Positions 25,086 through 33,942 of a DNA stretch of 64,000 nt are shown here, one piece after another. The notes beneath the pieces were generated by a model. The model searched no databases, had not been told where the DNA came from, and was given only the letters and a program-made list of their open reading frames with translations. Source of the stretch: Streptosporangium roseum DSM 43021 (GTDB lineage Bacteria > Actinomycetota > Actinomycetes > Streptosporangiales > Streptosporangiaceae); the NCBI RefSeq assembly GCF_000024865.1, contig NC_013595.1, positions 434,001 through 498,000 on the forward strand. The letters run 5' to 3'. A program made the position numbers and the translations under genes. Numbering within the stretch: position 1 is the stretch's first letter; each line of letters starts with the position of its first letter.

Positions 25086-26009
25086 CTAGCGGACTTCGCG
25101 GGTGCTTGCGTCACTTCGGCGGCGGGGCACCAGCGTGAGGAGGCTCGCCTCGGGGAAGCAGGCGAAACGGGCGGGGGCGTAGGGGCTGGTGCCGAGGCCG
25201 GCGGAGACGTGGAGGTAGGCGGAGTCGTGGCGGCTCAGGCCCTTGACGCGGGCCCGGTCGATGCCGCAGTTGGTGACCAGCGCGCCGTAGAACGGGATGC
25301 AGAGCTGGCCGCCGTGGGTGTGGCCGGCGAGCAGCAGCTGGTAGCCGTCGGAGGCGAAGCGGGTCATGTTGCGGGGCTCGGGGGAGTGCATGACGCCCAG
25401 GCGGAGGTCGGCCTCCTCGGGGGCCGGACCGGCGATCATGTCGTAGCGGTCGAGGTTGATGTGGGAGTCGTGGATGCCGCCCACGGCCACGTCGAGGTCG
25501 CCGACCTTGATCCGGGCGGTGGTGTTGTTCATGTCCAGCCAGCCCTCGACGGCCATGCCGGCGCCGAGCTCCTGCCAGGGGAGCGAGGGGATCGTCTGGC
25601 CGTGGTCGCCCTTGGAGGTGCGCCAGAGGTAGCGCACGGGGTTCTTGGGGCGCGGGGCGTAGAGGTCGTTGGAGCCGTAGACGAACAGGCCCGGACGGGA
25701 CAGCAGCGGCTCCAGGGCGTGCAGGAGGGGGCCGACCGCGTCGGGGTGGGCGATGGTGTCGCCGGTGTTGACCACCAGATCGGGCTTGAGGTCGCCCAGC
25801 GAGCGCACCCAGTCGATGAGCATCCGCCTGCCCGGCGTGAGATGGAGGTCGGACAGGTGCAGGATGCGCACCGGACGCTGGCCGGGCTCCAGCACGGGCA
25901 CGTCGAAACGCCGCAGTCGGAACGCGTTGCGCTCGACGACCGAGGCGTAGGCGAGGCCGGCCATGCCGACACCGAGCAGGGACAGGGGCACCGCGGCTGC
26001 TTTCCTCAC
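25086..26009 (-). CDS. Metallophosphoesterase, membrane-anchored
   Basis: A 307-aa calcineurin-like phosphoesterase with an N-terminal hydrophobic anchor (AVPLSLLGVGMAGLAYASV). Metal-binding motifs are in order: LHLSDLHL, NTGDT, YGSND (the GNH position) and GHTHGGQ, with an internal His in VGGIHDSH. It probably hydrolyses a phosphoester at the cell surface. The gene lies next to the PBP and wblA block, as Rv3683 does in M. tuberculosis next to ponA2. It is divergent from yqeY. Confidence 0.9.
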   Translation of the reverse strand: MRKAAAVPLSLLGVGMAGLAYASVVERNAFRLRRFDVPVLEPGQRPVRILHLSDLHLTPGRRMLIDWVRSLGDLKPDLVVNTGDTIAHPDAVGPLLHALEPLLSRPGLFVYGSNDLYAPRPKNPVRYLWRTSKGDHGQTIPSLPWQELGAGMAVEGWLDMNNTTARIKVGDLDVAVGGIHDSHINLDRYDMIAGPAPEEADLRLGVMHSPEPRNMTRFASDGYQLLLAGHTHGGQLCIPFYGALVTNCGIDRARVKGLSRHDSAYLHVSAGLGTSPYAPARFACFPEASLLTLVPRRRSDASTREVR

Positions 26010-26089
26010 CTACTCATCATGCCCGACATCGGGCTCCCCGAAGGAGACTTGGGATACGGCGGAGCTGGTGAGACGGCAAGATGGACCGC

Positions 26090-26545
26090 ATGAGCACATT
26101 GAAGGACAAGCTGAAGACCGACCTCACGGCCTCCATGAAGAGCAGGGACGAGGTCCGCACCCGGACGATCCGCATGGCTCTCGCGGCCGTGAACGTCGAG
26201 GAGGTCGCGGGCAAGACGGCGCGCGAGCTCTCCGACGACGAGATCATCAAGGTGCTGACCAAGGAGGCCAAGAAGCGCCGCGAGGCGGCCGAGGCGTTCA
26301 GTGGCGCCGGTCGCACGGAGCAGGCGCAGGCCGAGGTGGACGAGCAGGCCGTGCTGGAGGAGTACCTCCCGGCCCAGCTCTCCGACGAGGAGCTCGGCAA
26401 GCTCGTGGACGAGGCCGTCGCCGAGACCGGTGCCGCCGGGCCCCAGGCGATGGGGCAGGTCATGAAGGTCCTGAACCCCAAGGTCGCCGGGCGGGCGGAG
26501 GGCGGCCGGGTGGCGCAGGCCGTACGCGCCCGGCTGTCGGCCTGA
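26090..26545 (+). CDS. GatB/YqeY-domain protein
   Basis: A 151-aa YqeY-family protein: STLKDKLKTDLTASMKSRD, TIRMALAAVNVEEVAGK, ELSDDEIIKVLTKEAKKRRE, EEYLPAQLSDEEL and QVMKVLNPKVAGRAEG. The domain is shared with the C-terminus of the GatB amidotransferase subunit, where it contacts tRNA; the free-standing protein has no settled role. ATG 26090 fits the family start; ATG 26081 is in frame. The intergenic tail carries a 30-bp tandem repeat and a terminator. Confidence 0.9.
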   Translation: MSTLKDKLKTDLTASMKSRDEVRTRTIRMALAAVNVEEVAGKTARELSDDEIIKVLTKEAKKRREAAEAFSGAGRTEQAQAEVDEQAVLEEYLPAQLSDEELGKLVDEAVAETGAAGPQAMGQVMKVLNPKVAGRAEGGRVAQAVRARLSA

Positions 26546-26610
26546 GCGGGCCGCGCGTCCGGACGGCGGCGCTCCGGGCGGGCCGCGCGTTCAGGTGACG
26601 GTGGCCCGGC

Positions 26611-26760
26611 TGGGGCACGCGTCTGTGCGACGGTGGCCCGGGACGTGCGCGTCTGTGTGACGGCGGTCCGGGACGTGCGCGTCTGTCCGGCGGCGGTCCG
26701 GGACGTGCGCGTCTGTCCGGCGGCGGTCCGGGACGTGCGCGTCTGTCCGGCGGCGGTCCC
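26611..26760. repeat. 30-bp tandem repeat array (five units)
   Basis: Units start at 26611 (divergent), 26641, 26671, 26701 and 26731. The core is GGACGTGCGCGTCTGT followed by a CGGCGGTCC-type end. The last three copies are nearly identical. The array lies between the convergent yqeY and PBP genes and continues into GC-rich sequence before the terminator at 26901. Period 30 keeps frames open in both strands, but nothing suggests a gene. Confidence 0.85.
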
Positions 26761-26900
26761 GGACGGGCGCCGCTGTGACCGGGGGCCGGAAGAGGAACGG
26801 CGCGCCTCCGCGGCCGCGGCCCGGAGGGGGCTGCGCGCCCCTCTGCCGGTCGGAGAGCGGCTGCGGGCCCGTCTGAGGGTCAAGGGCCCCGGTACGGCGA

Positions 26901-26930
26901 GAGCCCTCCCTGATGCGTCAGGGAGGGCTC
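26901..26930. terminator. Bidirectional terminator between yqeY and the PBP
   Basis: GAGCCCTCCCTGA (26901-26913) pairs perfectly with TCAGGGAGGGCTC (26918-26930) around the loop TGCG, 20 bp beyond the PBP stop. Confidence 0.9.
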
Positions 26931-26949
26931 CGGTGTCTCCGCGGGGGAG

Positions 26950-29184
26950 CTACGGGACGACGGGGATGCTGTTGTCGCCGATGTCGCCCTCGTTCATGAA
27001 GCCGCCGTTGCCGTCTCCGGTGATCACGATGTTGCCGTCGTCGGTCCCCGGCCCGTTGCCGTCGGTGGTGCCGGGCTTCCTGGTGGGCGGCGGGGCGCAG
27101 AGGCCGGAGCAGCCGCCGAAGCGACTCATGTTCACCGGGGTGAAGGAGCTCGGGTCGATGCCCTTCAGCGCGCCGAGCATGGAGTACTTCCAGATCCGGC
27201 CGGAGATCGACGCGCCGTACACGTAGCTGTAGCCACGCCCGCCGATGGTCACGTTGACCAGGTCGTGCTTGAAGGCGCCGCGCGGGTCGCCGAGGCTGAC
27301 CGCGGAGGCCAGGTCGGGGGTGAAGCCGGCGAACCAGGCCGCGGTGTAGCCGTCGGTGGTGCCGGTCTTGCCCGCCGCCGGCCGGCCGATGCCGCCGACC
27401 TCGGTCATCGTGCCCTTGGTGAACACCCCGGACATGATGTGGGTGGCCGCGTCGGCGACCTCCTCGTCCAGGACCTGGCTGCACTTCGGCTTGTACGGCG
27501 TGGCCTTGCCGTTGCGGTCGCGGATCTCGGTGATGGCCATCGGCTTGCAGTAGGTGCCGCGGGCGGCGATCGTCGCGTAGGCGGCCGACACCGTCACCGG
27601 GTCCATCTCATTGATGCCGAGGGTGAAGGTCTCGAACTCCTTCAGCTTGGCCCCGTCGGCCCGCTTGATGCCCAGCTTCTTGGCCATCTTGACCACATCG
27701 CAGAGGCCGACCTGCTCCTCCAGCTTCAGGAAGAAGGTGTTCACCGAGCCCAGGGTGCCGGTGGTCAGGGACTTGAAGCCGCCGCCGCCCTCGCTGGAGT
27801 TGCGGACCTCGTGGCCGGGGTCGCCGACCCGGTTGCCCTCGCAGTCGCGGAACGAGCTGGTGCTGGGCGCCCGGTAACCGGCGCCGGTGGTGTTGCCGTC
27901 GTTGAGCTTCATGCCCTTGTCGAGGGCGGTGAGCAGGGTGAAGGGCTTGAACGTGGAGCCGGCCTGGAAGCCCGCGCCGCCGCCGTGCATGACGTCGGCC
28001 GCGAGGTTGTAGCTCATCTCGTTCTTCTTCTTGTTCTGCCCGAACTTCCGGCTGGCGGCCATCGCCTTGATGGCACCCGTGCCGGGGACGACCATCGCCT
28101 GCGCGGCGACCGGGTGGTCGCTGGTCTTCACGTACTCCTTGATGGCCTTCTCGGAGGCCTTCTGCGCCTGCAGGTCGAGCGTCGTCTTGATCGTCAGGCC
28201 GCCGCGCTGGAGCTGCTTCTTGCGCAGCGAGGCGGTCTTGCCGAACTGCTCGTTGTTGAGCATCTCGTACTGGGCGTAGAGGCAGAAGTAGGGGTAGGCG
28301 CTCTCGTCGCAACCACCGGGGACCGGGGTGTCCTTGAACCCGAGCTTCTTGGCCTTGGCCTCCGTGGCCTCCTGCTCGGTGATCTTGCCGAGCTCCTTCA
28401 TCCGGTCCAGGACGGTGTTGCGCCGGTCCAGCAGCCGCTGGCGGCTCGCCTTGCCCGCGTTCGGGTCGGTCCCGCTGGGGTTCTGCACGGCCCCGGCGAG
28501 GGTGGCCGCCTCCCACAGGTTCAGCTTGGAGGCGGGCTTGCCGAAGAACCGCTTGGAGGCGGCCTGGATGCCGTGGGCGCCCGCGCCGAAGTAGGAGATG
28601 TTGAGATAGCGCTCAAGGATCTCCGGCTTGGTGTATTTCTCCTCGATGGCCATCGCGTAGCGCAGCTCGTTGAGCTTGCGGGAGAACGTCGGGGCGATGG
28701 CCGCCTTCTGCTCTTCCTTCGTCTCGGCGCTGTTGACCAGCACCTGCTTGACGTACTGCTGCGTGATGGAGGAGCCGCCCTGGATGTCTCCGCCGCCCGT
28801 GGTGTTCTTCACCGCCGCGCGGAAGGTGCCCTCCAGGTCGATGGCCCCGTGCTCGTAGAACCGGAAGTCCTCGATCGAGACGATCGCGGTCTTCATGATG
28901 TCGGCGACCTCGTCGAGCGCCACCGACTCGCGGTTCTCGTAGTAGAACTGGGCGAACTGCTTGCCGTCCGCGTCGAGCAAGGTGGTCTTCTCCGCGAGGG
29001 GGGGCTCGCTGAGCTCCTCGGGGAGCAGGTGCAGCTCCTCCGTGGCGGACTTCACGGTCATCCCCGCGCCGCCCACCGCCGGAAGCGCGATGGCAGCGAC
29101 CAATACGCCTGTGGCAGCGGAAGCGGCGACCAGCCGCAGTACGTTGCCGAACGCCGATTTCTGATCTTTGCCTTGAGCCTGCAC
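26950..29184 (-). CDS. Bifunctional class A penicillin-binding protein, PonA2-like
   Basis: A 744-aa murein synthase: an N-terminal anchor (about residues 13-40), then a GT51 transglycosylase domain (EDFRFYEHGAIDLEG, GGSSITQQYVKQ, KLNELRYA, NISYFGAGAHGIQAAS). The transpeptidase domain follows, with the active Ser410 in STFKP, then SVNT and KTGTT. The tail (after about residue 700) is Gly/Asp/Asn-rich. It polymerises and crosslinks peptidoglycan outside the membrane. The start is GTG 29184. The neighbours (wblA divergent, metallophosphoesterase downstream) match the M. tuberculosis ponA2-whiB4 region. Confidence 0.95.
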   Translation of the reverse strand: MQAQGKDQKSAFGNVLRLVAASAATGVLVAAIALPAVGGAGMTVKSATEELHLLPEELSEPPLAEKTTLLDADGKQFAQFYYENRESVALDEVADIMKTAIVSIEDFRFYEHGAIDLEGTFRAAVKNTTGGGDIQGGSSITQQYVKQVLVNSAETKEEQKAAIAPTFSRKLNELRYAMAIEEKYTKPEILERYLNISYFGAGAHGIQAASKRFFGKPASKLNLWEAATLAGAVQNPSGTDPNAGKASRQRLLDRRNTVLDRMKELGKITEQEATEAKAKKLGFKDTPVPGGCDESAYPYFCLYAQYEMLNNEQFGKTASLRKKQLQRGGLTIKTTLDLQAQKASEKAIKEYVKTSDHPVAAQAMVVPGTGAIKAMAASRKFGQNKKKNEMSYNLAADVMHGGGAGFQAGSTFKPFTLLTALDKGMKLNDGNTTGAGYRAPSTSSFRDCEGNRVGDPGHEVRNSSEGGGGFKSLTTGTLGSVNTFFLKLEEQVGLCDVVKMAKKLGIKRADGAKLKEFETFTLGINEMDPVTVSAAYATIAARGTYCKPMAITEIRDRNGKATPYKPKCSQVLDEEVADAATHIMSGVFTKGTMTEVGGIGRPAAGKTGTTDGYTAAWFAGFTPDLASAVSLGDPRGAFKHDLVNVTIGGRGYSYVYGASISGRIWKYSMLGALKGIDPSSFTPVNMSRFGGCSGLCAPPPTRKPGTTDGNGPGTDDGNIVITGDGNGGFMNEGDIGDNSIPVVP

Positions 29185-29449
29185 GTGTTCAAGGGTACGT
29201 CGGACGGATGGCCCAAACGGTAACGGAACACTATTTCAGTTCGCGTCGAGTACGTACTGGGGCAGGTGACTAGTCATTCCCGGCCAGATGGCCGCTGATG
29301 ACCATGCGAGAAATTGGTCCCGCCGGGGTCTGTCGGCCCGAACGTCTGGTTGCGTACGTTCTCCTTCTGCGGCAATTGAATACGGAGGCTCGACGCCCGC
29401 GCCCGTCGGCCCCAAGTCACGACTGACCACCTAAGGGGAGTGGGGTCGA

Positions 29450-29746
29450 ATGTGGATCACGGATTGGACCTCCCGTGCGGCCTGTAAGGGTGCGGATCCT
29501 GACGCGCTGTTCGTTCAGGGCGCTGCCCAGAACCGAGCAAAGCTGATCTGCCGAGGATGCCCGGTCCGGACCGAGTGCCTCGCCGACGCGCTGGACAACC
29601 GCATCGAGTTCGGGGTGTGGGGCGGGATGACCGAGCGCGAACGCCGGGCGCTGCTGCGTCGGCGACCGGATGTCGACTCCTGGCGGGACCTGCTGGAGCT
29701 GGCCAAAGAAGAGTACGAGCGAACGAACGAGCTGATCGCCGGCTGA
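29450..29746 (+). CDS. wblA: WhiB-family regulator WblA (WhiB4 orthologue)
   Basis: A 98-aa WhiB protein with the four cluster cysteines at 12, 34, 37 and 43 (ACKG, LICRGCPVRTEC), the GVWGG turn and the basic TERERRALLRRRP DNA-binding tail. The LFVQGAAQNRAK motif is typical of WblA/WhiB4. It should bind a [4Fe-4S] cluster and act with the main sigma factor; WblA affects differentiation and antibiotic production in Streptomyces, and WhiB4 the redox response in mycobacteria. Position between a PonA2-like PBP and paired ArsA ATPases supports the identity. AAGGGGAG precedes ATG 29450. Confidence 0.92.
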   Translation: MWITDWTSRAACKGADPDALFVQGAAQNRAKLICRGCPVRTECLADALDNRIEFGVWGGMTERERRALLRRRPDVDSWRDLLELAKEEYERTNELIAG

Positions 29747-29761
29747 GTTCGCGCCGATCCT

Positions 29762-29790
29762 GTACGGCTGGCGCGACGCGCCAGCCGTAC
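29762..29790 (+). terminator. Terminator after wblA
   Basis: GTACGGCTGGCGC (29762-29774) and GCGCCAGCCGTAC (29778-29790) form a perfect 13-bp stem with a 3-nt loop, 15 bp past the wblA stop. Confidence 0.88.
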
Positions 29791-29933
29791 ATTCGCATGC
29801 CCGCCTCACGGTGTGCGGGGCCTCACGGCGTGCTCACGGCATGCTGGGGATGCCCTTACGGCGTGCGGCGTGGCTCCCAGGGCGTGCGGGGGTGCCTCAG
29901 GGCGTGCGGGGCGCCCCGGGGCGCGGGGCGGCT

Positions 29934-31103
29934 CTAGCCGAGGTCCCGCTGGGCGGCCAGCAGCTCGCCCACCCGGCGCAGCCCCTCCAGGTCGTGCACG
30001 TCCTCCGGCATGGCGGGGACCTGGGCCACGGGCACCGTGGGATGGGCCGACAGGAAGTGCTCCTGCTCGCGGTGCTCGCGGGCGGCCAGCTGCATCCGGC
30101 CGGCGTGCAGCCGCAGCACGGCGGCGGTCAGCTCGTGCTCGCCGCGTGATTCCAGATCCTCCGCGGCGGCGGTGCTCCGCGCCGCCGACAGCATGGCGGC
30201 AGGCGCCAGGTGCACCCGGTTGACCACGAGCCCGGCCAGGGGCATGCGCTCCTCGGCCAGCCTCTCCACGAAGTACGACGCCTCGCGCATCGCGTCGCGT
30301 TCGGGCGCGGCCACGACGACGAACGCGGTCCCGGGGGCCTGCAGGAGCCGGTAGGTCTGCTCGGCGCGCACCCTGAACCCGCCGAAGACGGCGTCGAGCG
30401 CGGAGACGAACGTCTGCAGGTCCTTGAGCACCTGCGCGCCCAGCAGCTTGGTCATGGCTCCGGCGACGATGCCGAAGCCCGCGTTGAGCAGCTTGAAGGC
30501 GCTGCGCCCGCCCGCCTTGGCGGGGGCCATCAGCAGCCGGATCAACCGGCCGTCGAGGAAGCGGCCCAGGCGCTCCGGAGCGTCGAGGAAGTCCAGCGCG
30601 GAGCGGGAGGGCGGGGTGTCCACGATGATCAGGTCCCAGTCGCCCGACCGGCGGAGCTGGCCGAGCTTCTCCATGGCCATGTATTCCTGCGTGCCGGAGA
30701 AGCTGGACGACAGGGACTGGTAGAAGGGGTTCGTCAGGATCTGGCGGGCCCGCTCGGGGTCCGCGTGCGCCTCGATGATCTCATCGAAGGTCCGCTTCAT
30801 GTCGAGCATCATGGCGTGCAGCCGGCCCTCGCCCTCCACGCCCGCGACGGGCCTGGGGGTGTTGTCCAGCTCGGTCAGGCCCATGGACTGCGCCAGCCGC
30901 CGGGCGGGGTCCACGGTGAGCACCACTGCCGAACGGCCGCGCTCGGCCGCGCGCAACCCCAGCGCGGCGGCGGTGGTGGTCTTGCCGACGCCGCCGGAGC
31001 CGCAGCAGACGATGATCCGGGTGCCCGGGTCGTCGATGATCGCGTCGAGGTCGAGAACCGGGACGGTCCGCTGCCTGCCGGACCGCTCGCTGCGCTCGGT
31101 CAT
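29934..31103 (-). CDS. ArsA-type ATPase, second of a pair
   Basis: A 389-aa P-loop ATPase of the ArsA/GET3 class: deviant Walker A CCGSGGVGKTTTAAALG, switch I DPARRLAQSMG, switch II DTPPSRSALDFLD and a C-terminal charged tail. Corresponds by order to the M. tuberculosis Rv3679/Rv3680 pair, linked there to glycerol/nitric-oxide survival. ATG 31103 overlaps the partner's stop (ATGA); the two probably form a heterodimer on the membrane face. Confidence 0.9.
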   Translation of the reverse strand: MTERSERSGRQRTVPVLDLDAIIDDPGTRIIVCCGSGGVGKTTTAAALGLRAAERGRSAVVLTVDPARRLAQSMGLTELDNTPRPVAGVEGEGRLHAMMLDMKRTFDEIIEAHADPERARQILTNPFYQSLSSSFSGTQEYMAMEKLGQLRRSGDWDLIIVDTPPSRSALDFLDAPERLGRFLDGRLIRLLMAPAKAGGRSAFKLLNAGFGIVAGAMTKLLGAQVLKDLQTFVSALDAVFGGFRVRAEQTYRLLQAPGTAFVVVAAPERDAMREASYFVERLAEERMPLAGLVVNRVHLAPAAMLSAARSTAAAEDLESRGEHELTAAVLRLHAGRMQLAAREHREQEHFLSAHPTVPVAQVPAMPEDVHDLEGLRRVGELLAAQRDLG

Positions 31104-32104
31104 GCTGCTCCCTGGGTGTGGATCGATTCGGCCAGCTCGTACAGCCCGGCCAGGTCCACCCCGTCGGCCAGCAGCGGCAGCTCGTAGCGGGGACGCCCGG
31201 CCCTGGACAGCGACAGCCTCTCGCGGCGCTCCAGCTCCGTGCGGTGGGCGTGTTCGGCGATCTCCTCGGCGAGGGCCTCGGCCACGGCGGCGGCGTCGGA
31301 GCTGCCGTCCGCGAGCCCGGACGCCTTGAGCCCGAGGGCCAGCTCGGCCGGGTCGAACCGGTCCTTGCCGACGTCGTCCAGGACGGACGCGGGCAGCAGC
31401 GACTCCCTGACCATGTTCGTGAAGATCCCCCCGGGCGGGAGCCCGGCCGTGCGGAGCTCGTCGAGCCCGTCCAGGGTCTCCTGGACGGGCATCTCCTCCA
31501 GGAGCGTGACGAAGTGCACCGCGGTCTCGGGGGAGGCCACGACGCCGTTCACCAGGTCGGCGTGGTTCTTGATCGGGCCCACCCGGGCCAGCCCGGCCAC
31601 CTCGTTGGTGACGCCGAGGAAACGGGTGATCCGGCCGGTCGGCGGCGCGTCGAGCACGACCGCGTCGTAGATCCGCCTGCCGTCCTTGCCCTTGCGGCGG
31701 ACGGCCTCGCTCGTCTTCCCGGTGACCAGGACGTCGCGGAAGCCGGGGGCGATGGTGGTGGCGAAGTCGACGACGCCCATCTTGGTCAGGGCCTTGCCCG
31801 CCCTGCGCATGCCGTAGAACATCTCGAGGTAGTCGAGCATGGCCTCTTCGGGATCGATGGCCAGCGCGTAGACGTCACCGCCGCCGGGGGCGACGGCGAT
31901 CTTCCGCTCCTCGTACGGCAGTGGCGGCAGGTCGAAGACCTGCGCGATTCCCTGCCGGCCTTCGACCTCCACCAGCAGGACCTTGCGGCCGTCCGCGGCG
32001 AGGGCGAGGGCGAGGGCGGCGGCCACCGTGGTCTTCCCGGTGCCGCCCTTGCCGGTGACGACGTGGAGGCGTACGCCGTCCCAATCGGTGTCGCGAGCTC
32101 TCAC
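31100..32104 (-). CDS. ArsA-type ATPase, first of a pair
   Basis: A 334-aa ArsA-like ATPase with Walker A TGKGGTGKTTVAAALA, the acidic EVEGRQGIAQVFD, the aspartate-rich switch LDAPPTGRITRFLG and a C-terminal YELPLLADG.DLAGLYELAE helix. GTG 32104 (VRARDTDWDGVRLHVVTG) was taken as the start because the frame upstream is Arg/Pro-rich. It is the first gene of the minus-strand ATPase operon and is divergent from the DUF4177 gene. Confidence 0.9.
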   Translation of the reverse strand: MRARDTDWDGVRLHVVTGKGGTGKTTVAAALALALAADGRKVLLVEVEGRQGIAQVFDLPPLPYEERKIAVAPGGGDVYALAIDPEEAMLDYLEMFYGMRRAGKALTKMGVVDFATTIAPGFRDVLVTGKTSEAVRRKGKDGRRIYDAVVLDAPPTGRITRFLGVTNEVAGLARVGPIKNHADLVNGVVASPETAVHFVTLLEEMPVQETLDGLDELRTAGLPPGGIFTNMVRESLLPASVLDDVGKDRFDPAELALGLKASGLADGSSDAAAVAEALAEEIAEHAHRTELERRERLSLSRAGRPRYELPLLADGVDLAGLYELAESIHTQGAA

Positions 32105-32348
32105 GTTTCGAAGGCTACCCAACAGCCACCTGACGATTCGTCGGGGCTGTGCACTGACGGGGCTACAGGTGTGGATTGTCACAGTGATCCTGCCCACTCG
32201 GGGACGTCGCCGGGGCGGGCCCCCGGTCCGGGCGGGCACGCTCGTCCGTTCGCCGGCCGCGGGCGGCTCCGGGTGGGCGGCGCGTGGAAAACCCGGGATC
32301 ACCCCCCGTCGGGAGGCCGTATGGAACCGCCGGGCCGAGCCGCCTCGC

Positions 32349-32361
32349 TAATGTGTCCCAC
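32349..32361 (+). promoter_or_regulatory. -10 element of a leaderless promoter
   Basis: TAATGT (32349-32354) lies 7 nt before ATG 32362, the spacing expected when transcription starts at the start codon. No Shine-Dalgarno is visible. No clear -35 was found. Confidence 0.45.
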
Positions 32362-32517
32362 ATGACGAAATGGGAGTACTCGACGGTGCCTCTGCTGGTC
32401 CACGCGACCAAGCAGATTCTCGATAACTGGGGCCAGGACGGCTGGGAGCTCGTCCAGGTCGTGCCGGGGCCGAACCCCGAGCAGCTGGTGGCCTACCTGA
32501 AGCGGCCGAAGCAGTGA
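32362..32517 (+). CDS. DUF4177 small protein
   Basis: A 51-aa protein, MTKWEYSTVPLLVHATKQIL then NWGQDGWELVQVVPG, with the WEY...GWELV pattern of DUF4177. Such proteins form a small beta-alpha fold of unknown function and are typical between the ArsA ATPases and RidA in actinobacteria. The start follows a -10-like element so closely that the transcript may be leaderless. GTGA at 32514-32517 overlaps the RidA start. Confidence 0.8.
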   Translation: MTKWEYSTVPLLVHATKQILDNWGQDGWELVQVVPGPNPEQLVAYLKRPKQ

Positions 32518-32972
32518 GCGCCGAGGAGAGGCTGGCCGAGCTCGGCCTGACGCTGCCCGAGGTTGTCGCGCCGCTGGCGGCCTACGTCCCGTCGGTCCGC
32601 TCGGGCGACTACGTCTACACGTCGGGCCAGCTCCCGGTGGTGGACGGCAAGCTCGCGGCGACCGGCAAGGTCGGTGCCGAGGTGAGCCCCGAGGAGGCCC
32701 GTGAGCTCGCGAGGATCTGCGCGCTCAACGCCCTCGCGGCGGCCGCGTCGGCGGCCGGAGGGCTGTCCAACATCGTGCGGATCGTCAAGGTCGTCGGCTT
32801 CGTGGCCAGCGACCCCGCCTTCAGCGGTCAGCCGCAGGTCGTCAACGGCGCCAGCGAGCTGCTCGTCGAGGTCCTGGGCGAGGCGGGCAAGCACGCCCGC
32901 AGCGCGGTCGGCGTCGCCGTCCTTCCGCTGGACGCGCCGGTCGAGGTCGAATTGATCGCCGAGGTCCGCTGA
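32514..32972 (+). CDS. RidA-family protein (Rv3678c-type)
   Basis: A 152-aa Rid/YjgF protein starting at GTG 32514: AERLAELGLTLPEVVAP, YVYTSGQLPVVDG, ALNALAAAASAAGGLSNIVR and a late P..VEVELIAEVR. This is the 150-aa subgroup matching Rv3678c; it differs from the RidA at 21517 in length and motifs. It is coupled to the small DUF4177 gene. It probably removes reactive imines or a similar by-product; the exact substrate is unknown. Confidence 0.88.
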   Translation: MSAEERLAELGLTLPEVVAPLAAYVPSVRSGDYVYTSGQLPVVDGKLAATGKVGAEVSPEEARELARICALNALAAAASAAGGLSNIVRIVKVVGFVASDPAFSGQPQVVNGASELLVEVLGEAGKHARSAVGVAVLPLDAPVEVELIAEVR

Positions 32973-33044
32973 CGATTGTCCGGGGCGGCGGCCGTGCCAC
33001 ATGATGGACCCCGAAACCGAGTGTTGTTCGGGTGGAGGGTCTGA

Positions 33045-33872
33045 ATGGGTGGGATTCCGCTCCCTGGTGAGTTCGGTGAGCGTGCACGCGACATCCTGGC
33101 CGGGCGGCTGGTGCCCGTCCCGGCCCGGGATGCCGCCACCGTGGTCATCCTCCGCGAGGGCGTCGAGGTCTACCTGCTGAGGCGGAAGGCGAGCATGGCC
33201 TTCGCGGCGGGCGCCTACGTCTTCCCCGGCGGTTCGGTGGACCCCCGCGACGCCGACCACGCGATCGCCTGGGCCGGGCCCTCGCCCGCGGAGTGGGGGG
33301 CGGTCTTCCGCGCGGACGAGAGGATCGCGCGCGGCCTGGTCTGCGCCGCGGTGCGGGAGACGTTCGAGGAGTCGGGCGTGCTGCTCGCCGGGCCGTCACC
33401 GGAGTCCGTCGTGGCCGACACCACCGGCGACGACTGGGAGGCCGACCGTCTCGCCCTGATCGACCGGAGTCTGTCGTTCGCCGACTTCCTGGACGGGCGC
33501 GGGCTGGTCCTCCGCTCCGACCTGCTCCGCCCCTGGGCGCACTGGATCACTCCCGAGGTCGAGCACCGGCGCTTCGACACCCGGTTCTTCGTCGCCGCGC
33601 TCCCGCCGGGCCAGCGCACCCGTGACGTCGGCGGCGAGGCCGACCAGGTCGCCTGGGCGCGGCCCGCCGACGCGGTCGACCAGGCCAAGAACGGCCAGAT
33701 CTTCCTGATGCCCCCGACCTACCGCACGCTCGGCGAGCTGCGCGACTACCGGACCGTGGCCGAGGTGCTCGCGGCCGAGCGTGAGATCGTCTCCCTGATG
33801 CCCGGGATCGCGGAGGTGGACGGGGAGATGTGCATCGTGCTCGACGACGACTACGGGTTCGGTCCCTCATGA
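33045..33872 (+). CDS. NUDIX-type hydrolase (long form)
   Basis: A 275-aa protein of the larger NUDIX group: RDAATVVILREGVEVYLLRR, AAGAYVFPGGSVDPRDAD, then AAVRETFEESGVLLAG, a NUDIX box spread by an insertion after the GG. A C-terminal helical part follows (VDQAKNGQIFLMPPTYRTLG). The substrate class (nucleotide or CoA derivative) is not clear. It has a strong GGTGGAGGG before ATG 33045. It is followed by the metallo-beta-lactamase-fold gene on the same strand. Confidence 0.85.
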   Translation: MGGIPLPGEFGERARDILAGRLVPVPARDAATVVILREGVEVYLLRRKASMAFAAGAYVFPGGSVDPRDADHAIAWAGPSPAEWGAVFRADERIARGLVCAAVRETFEESGVLLAGPSPESVVADTTGDDWEADRLALIDRSLSFADFLDGRGLVLRSDLLRPWAHWITPEVEHRRFDTRFFVAALPPGQRTRDVGGEADQVAWARPADAVDQAKNGQIFLMPPTYRTLGELRDYRTVAEVLAAEREIVSLMPGIAEVDGEMCIVLDDDYGFGPS

Positions 33873-33942
33873 GCGGGCGTGGCGGGCGCGGCCGGGCGCG
33901 GGCCGTCCGCGGAGGGGGCCGGATGAGCGGCCAGGGGGCCGG

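Noticed and set aside
26611..26760. CRISPR array
   Set aside because: Repeats are directly adjacent with no unique spacers; the same is true for the 20-bp, 44-bp and 18-bp arrays.
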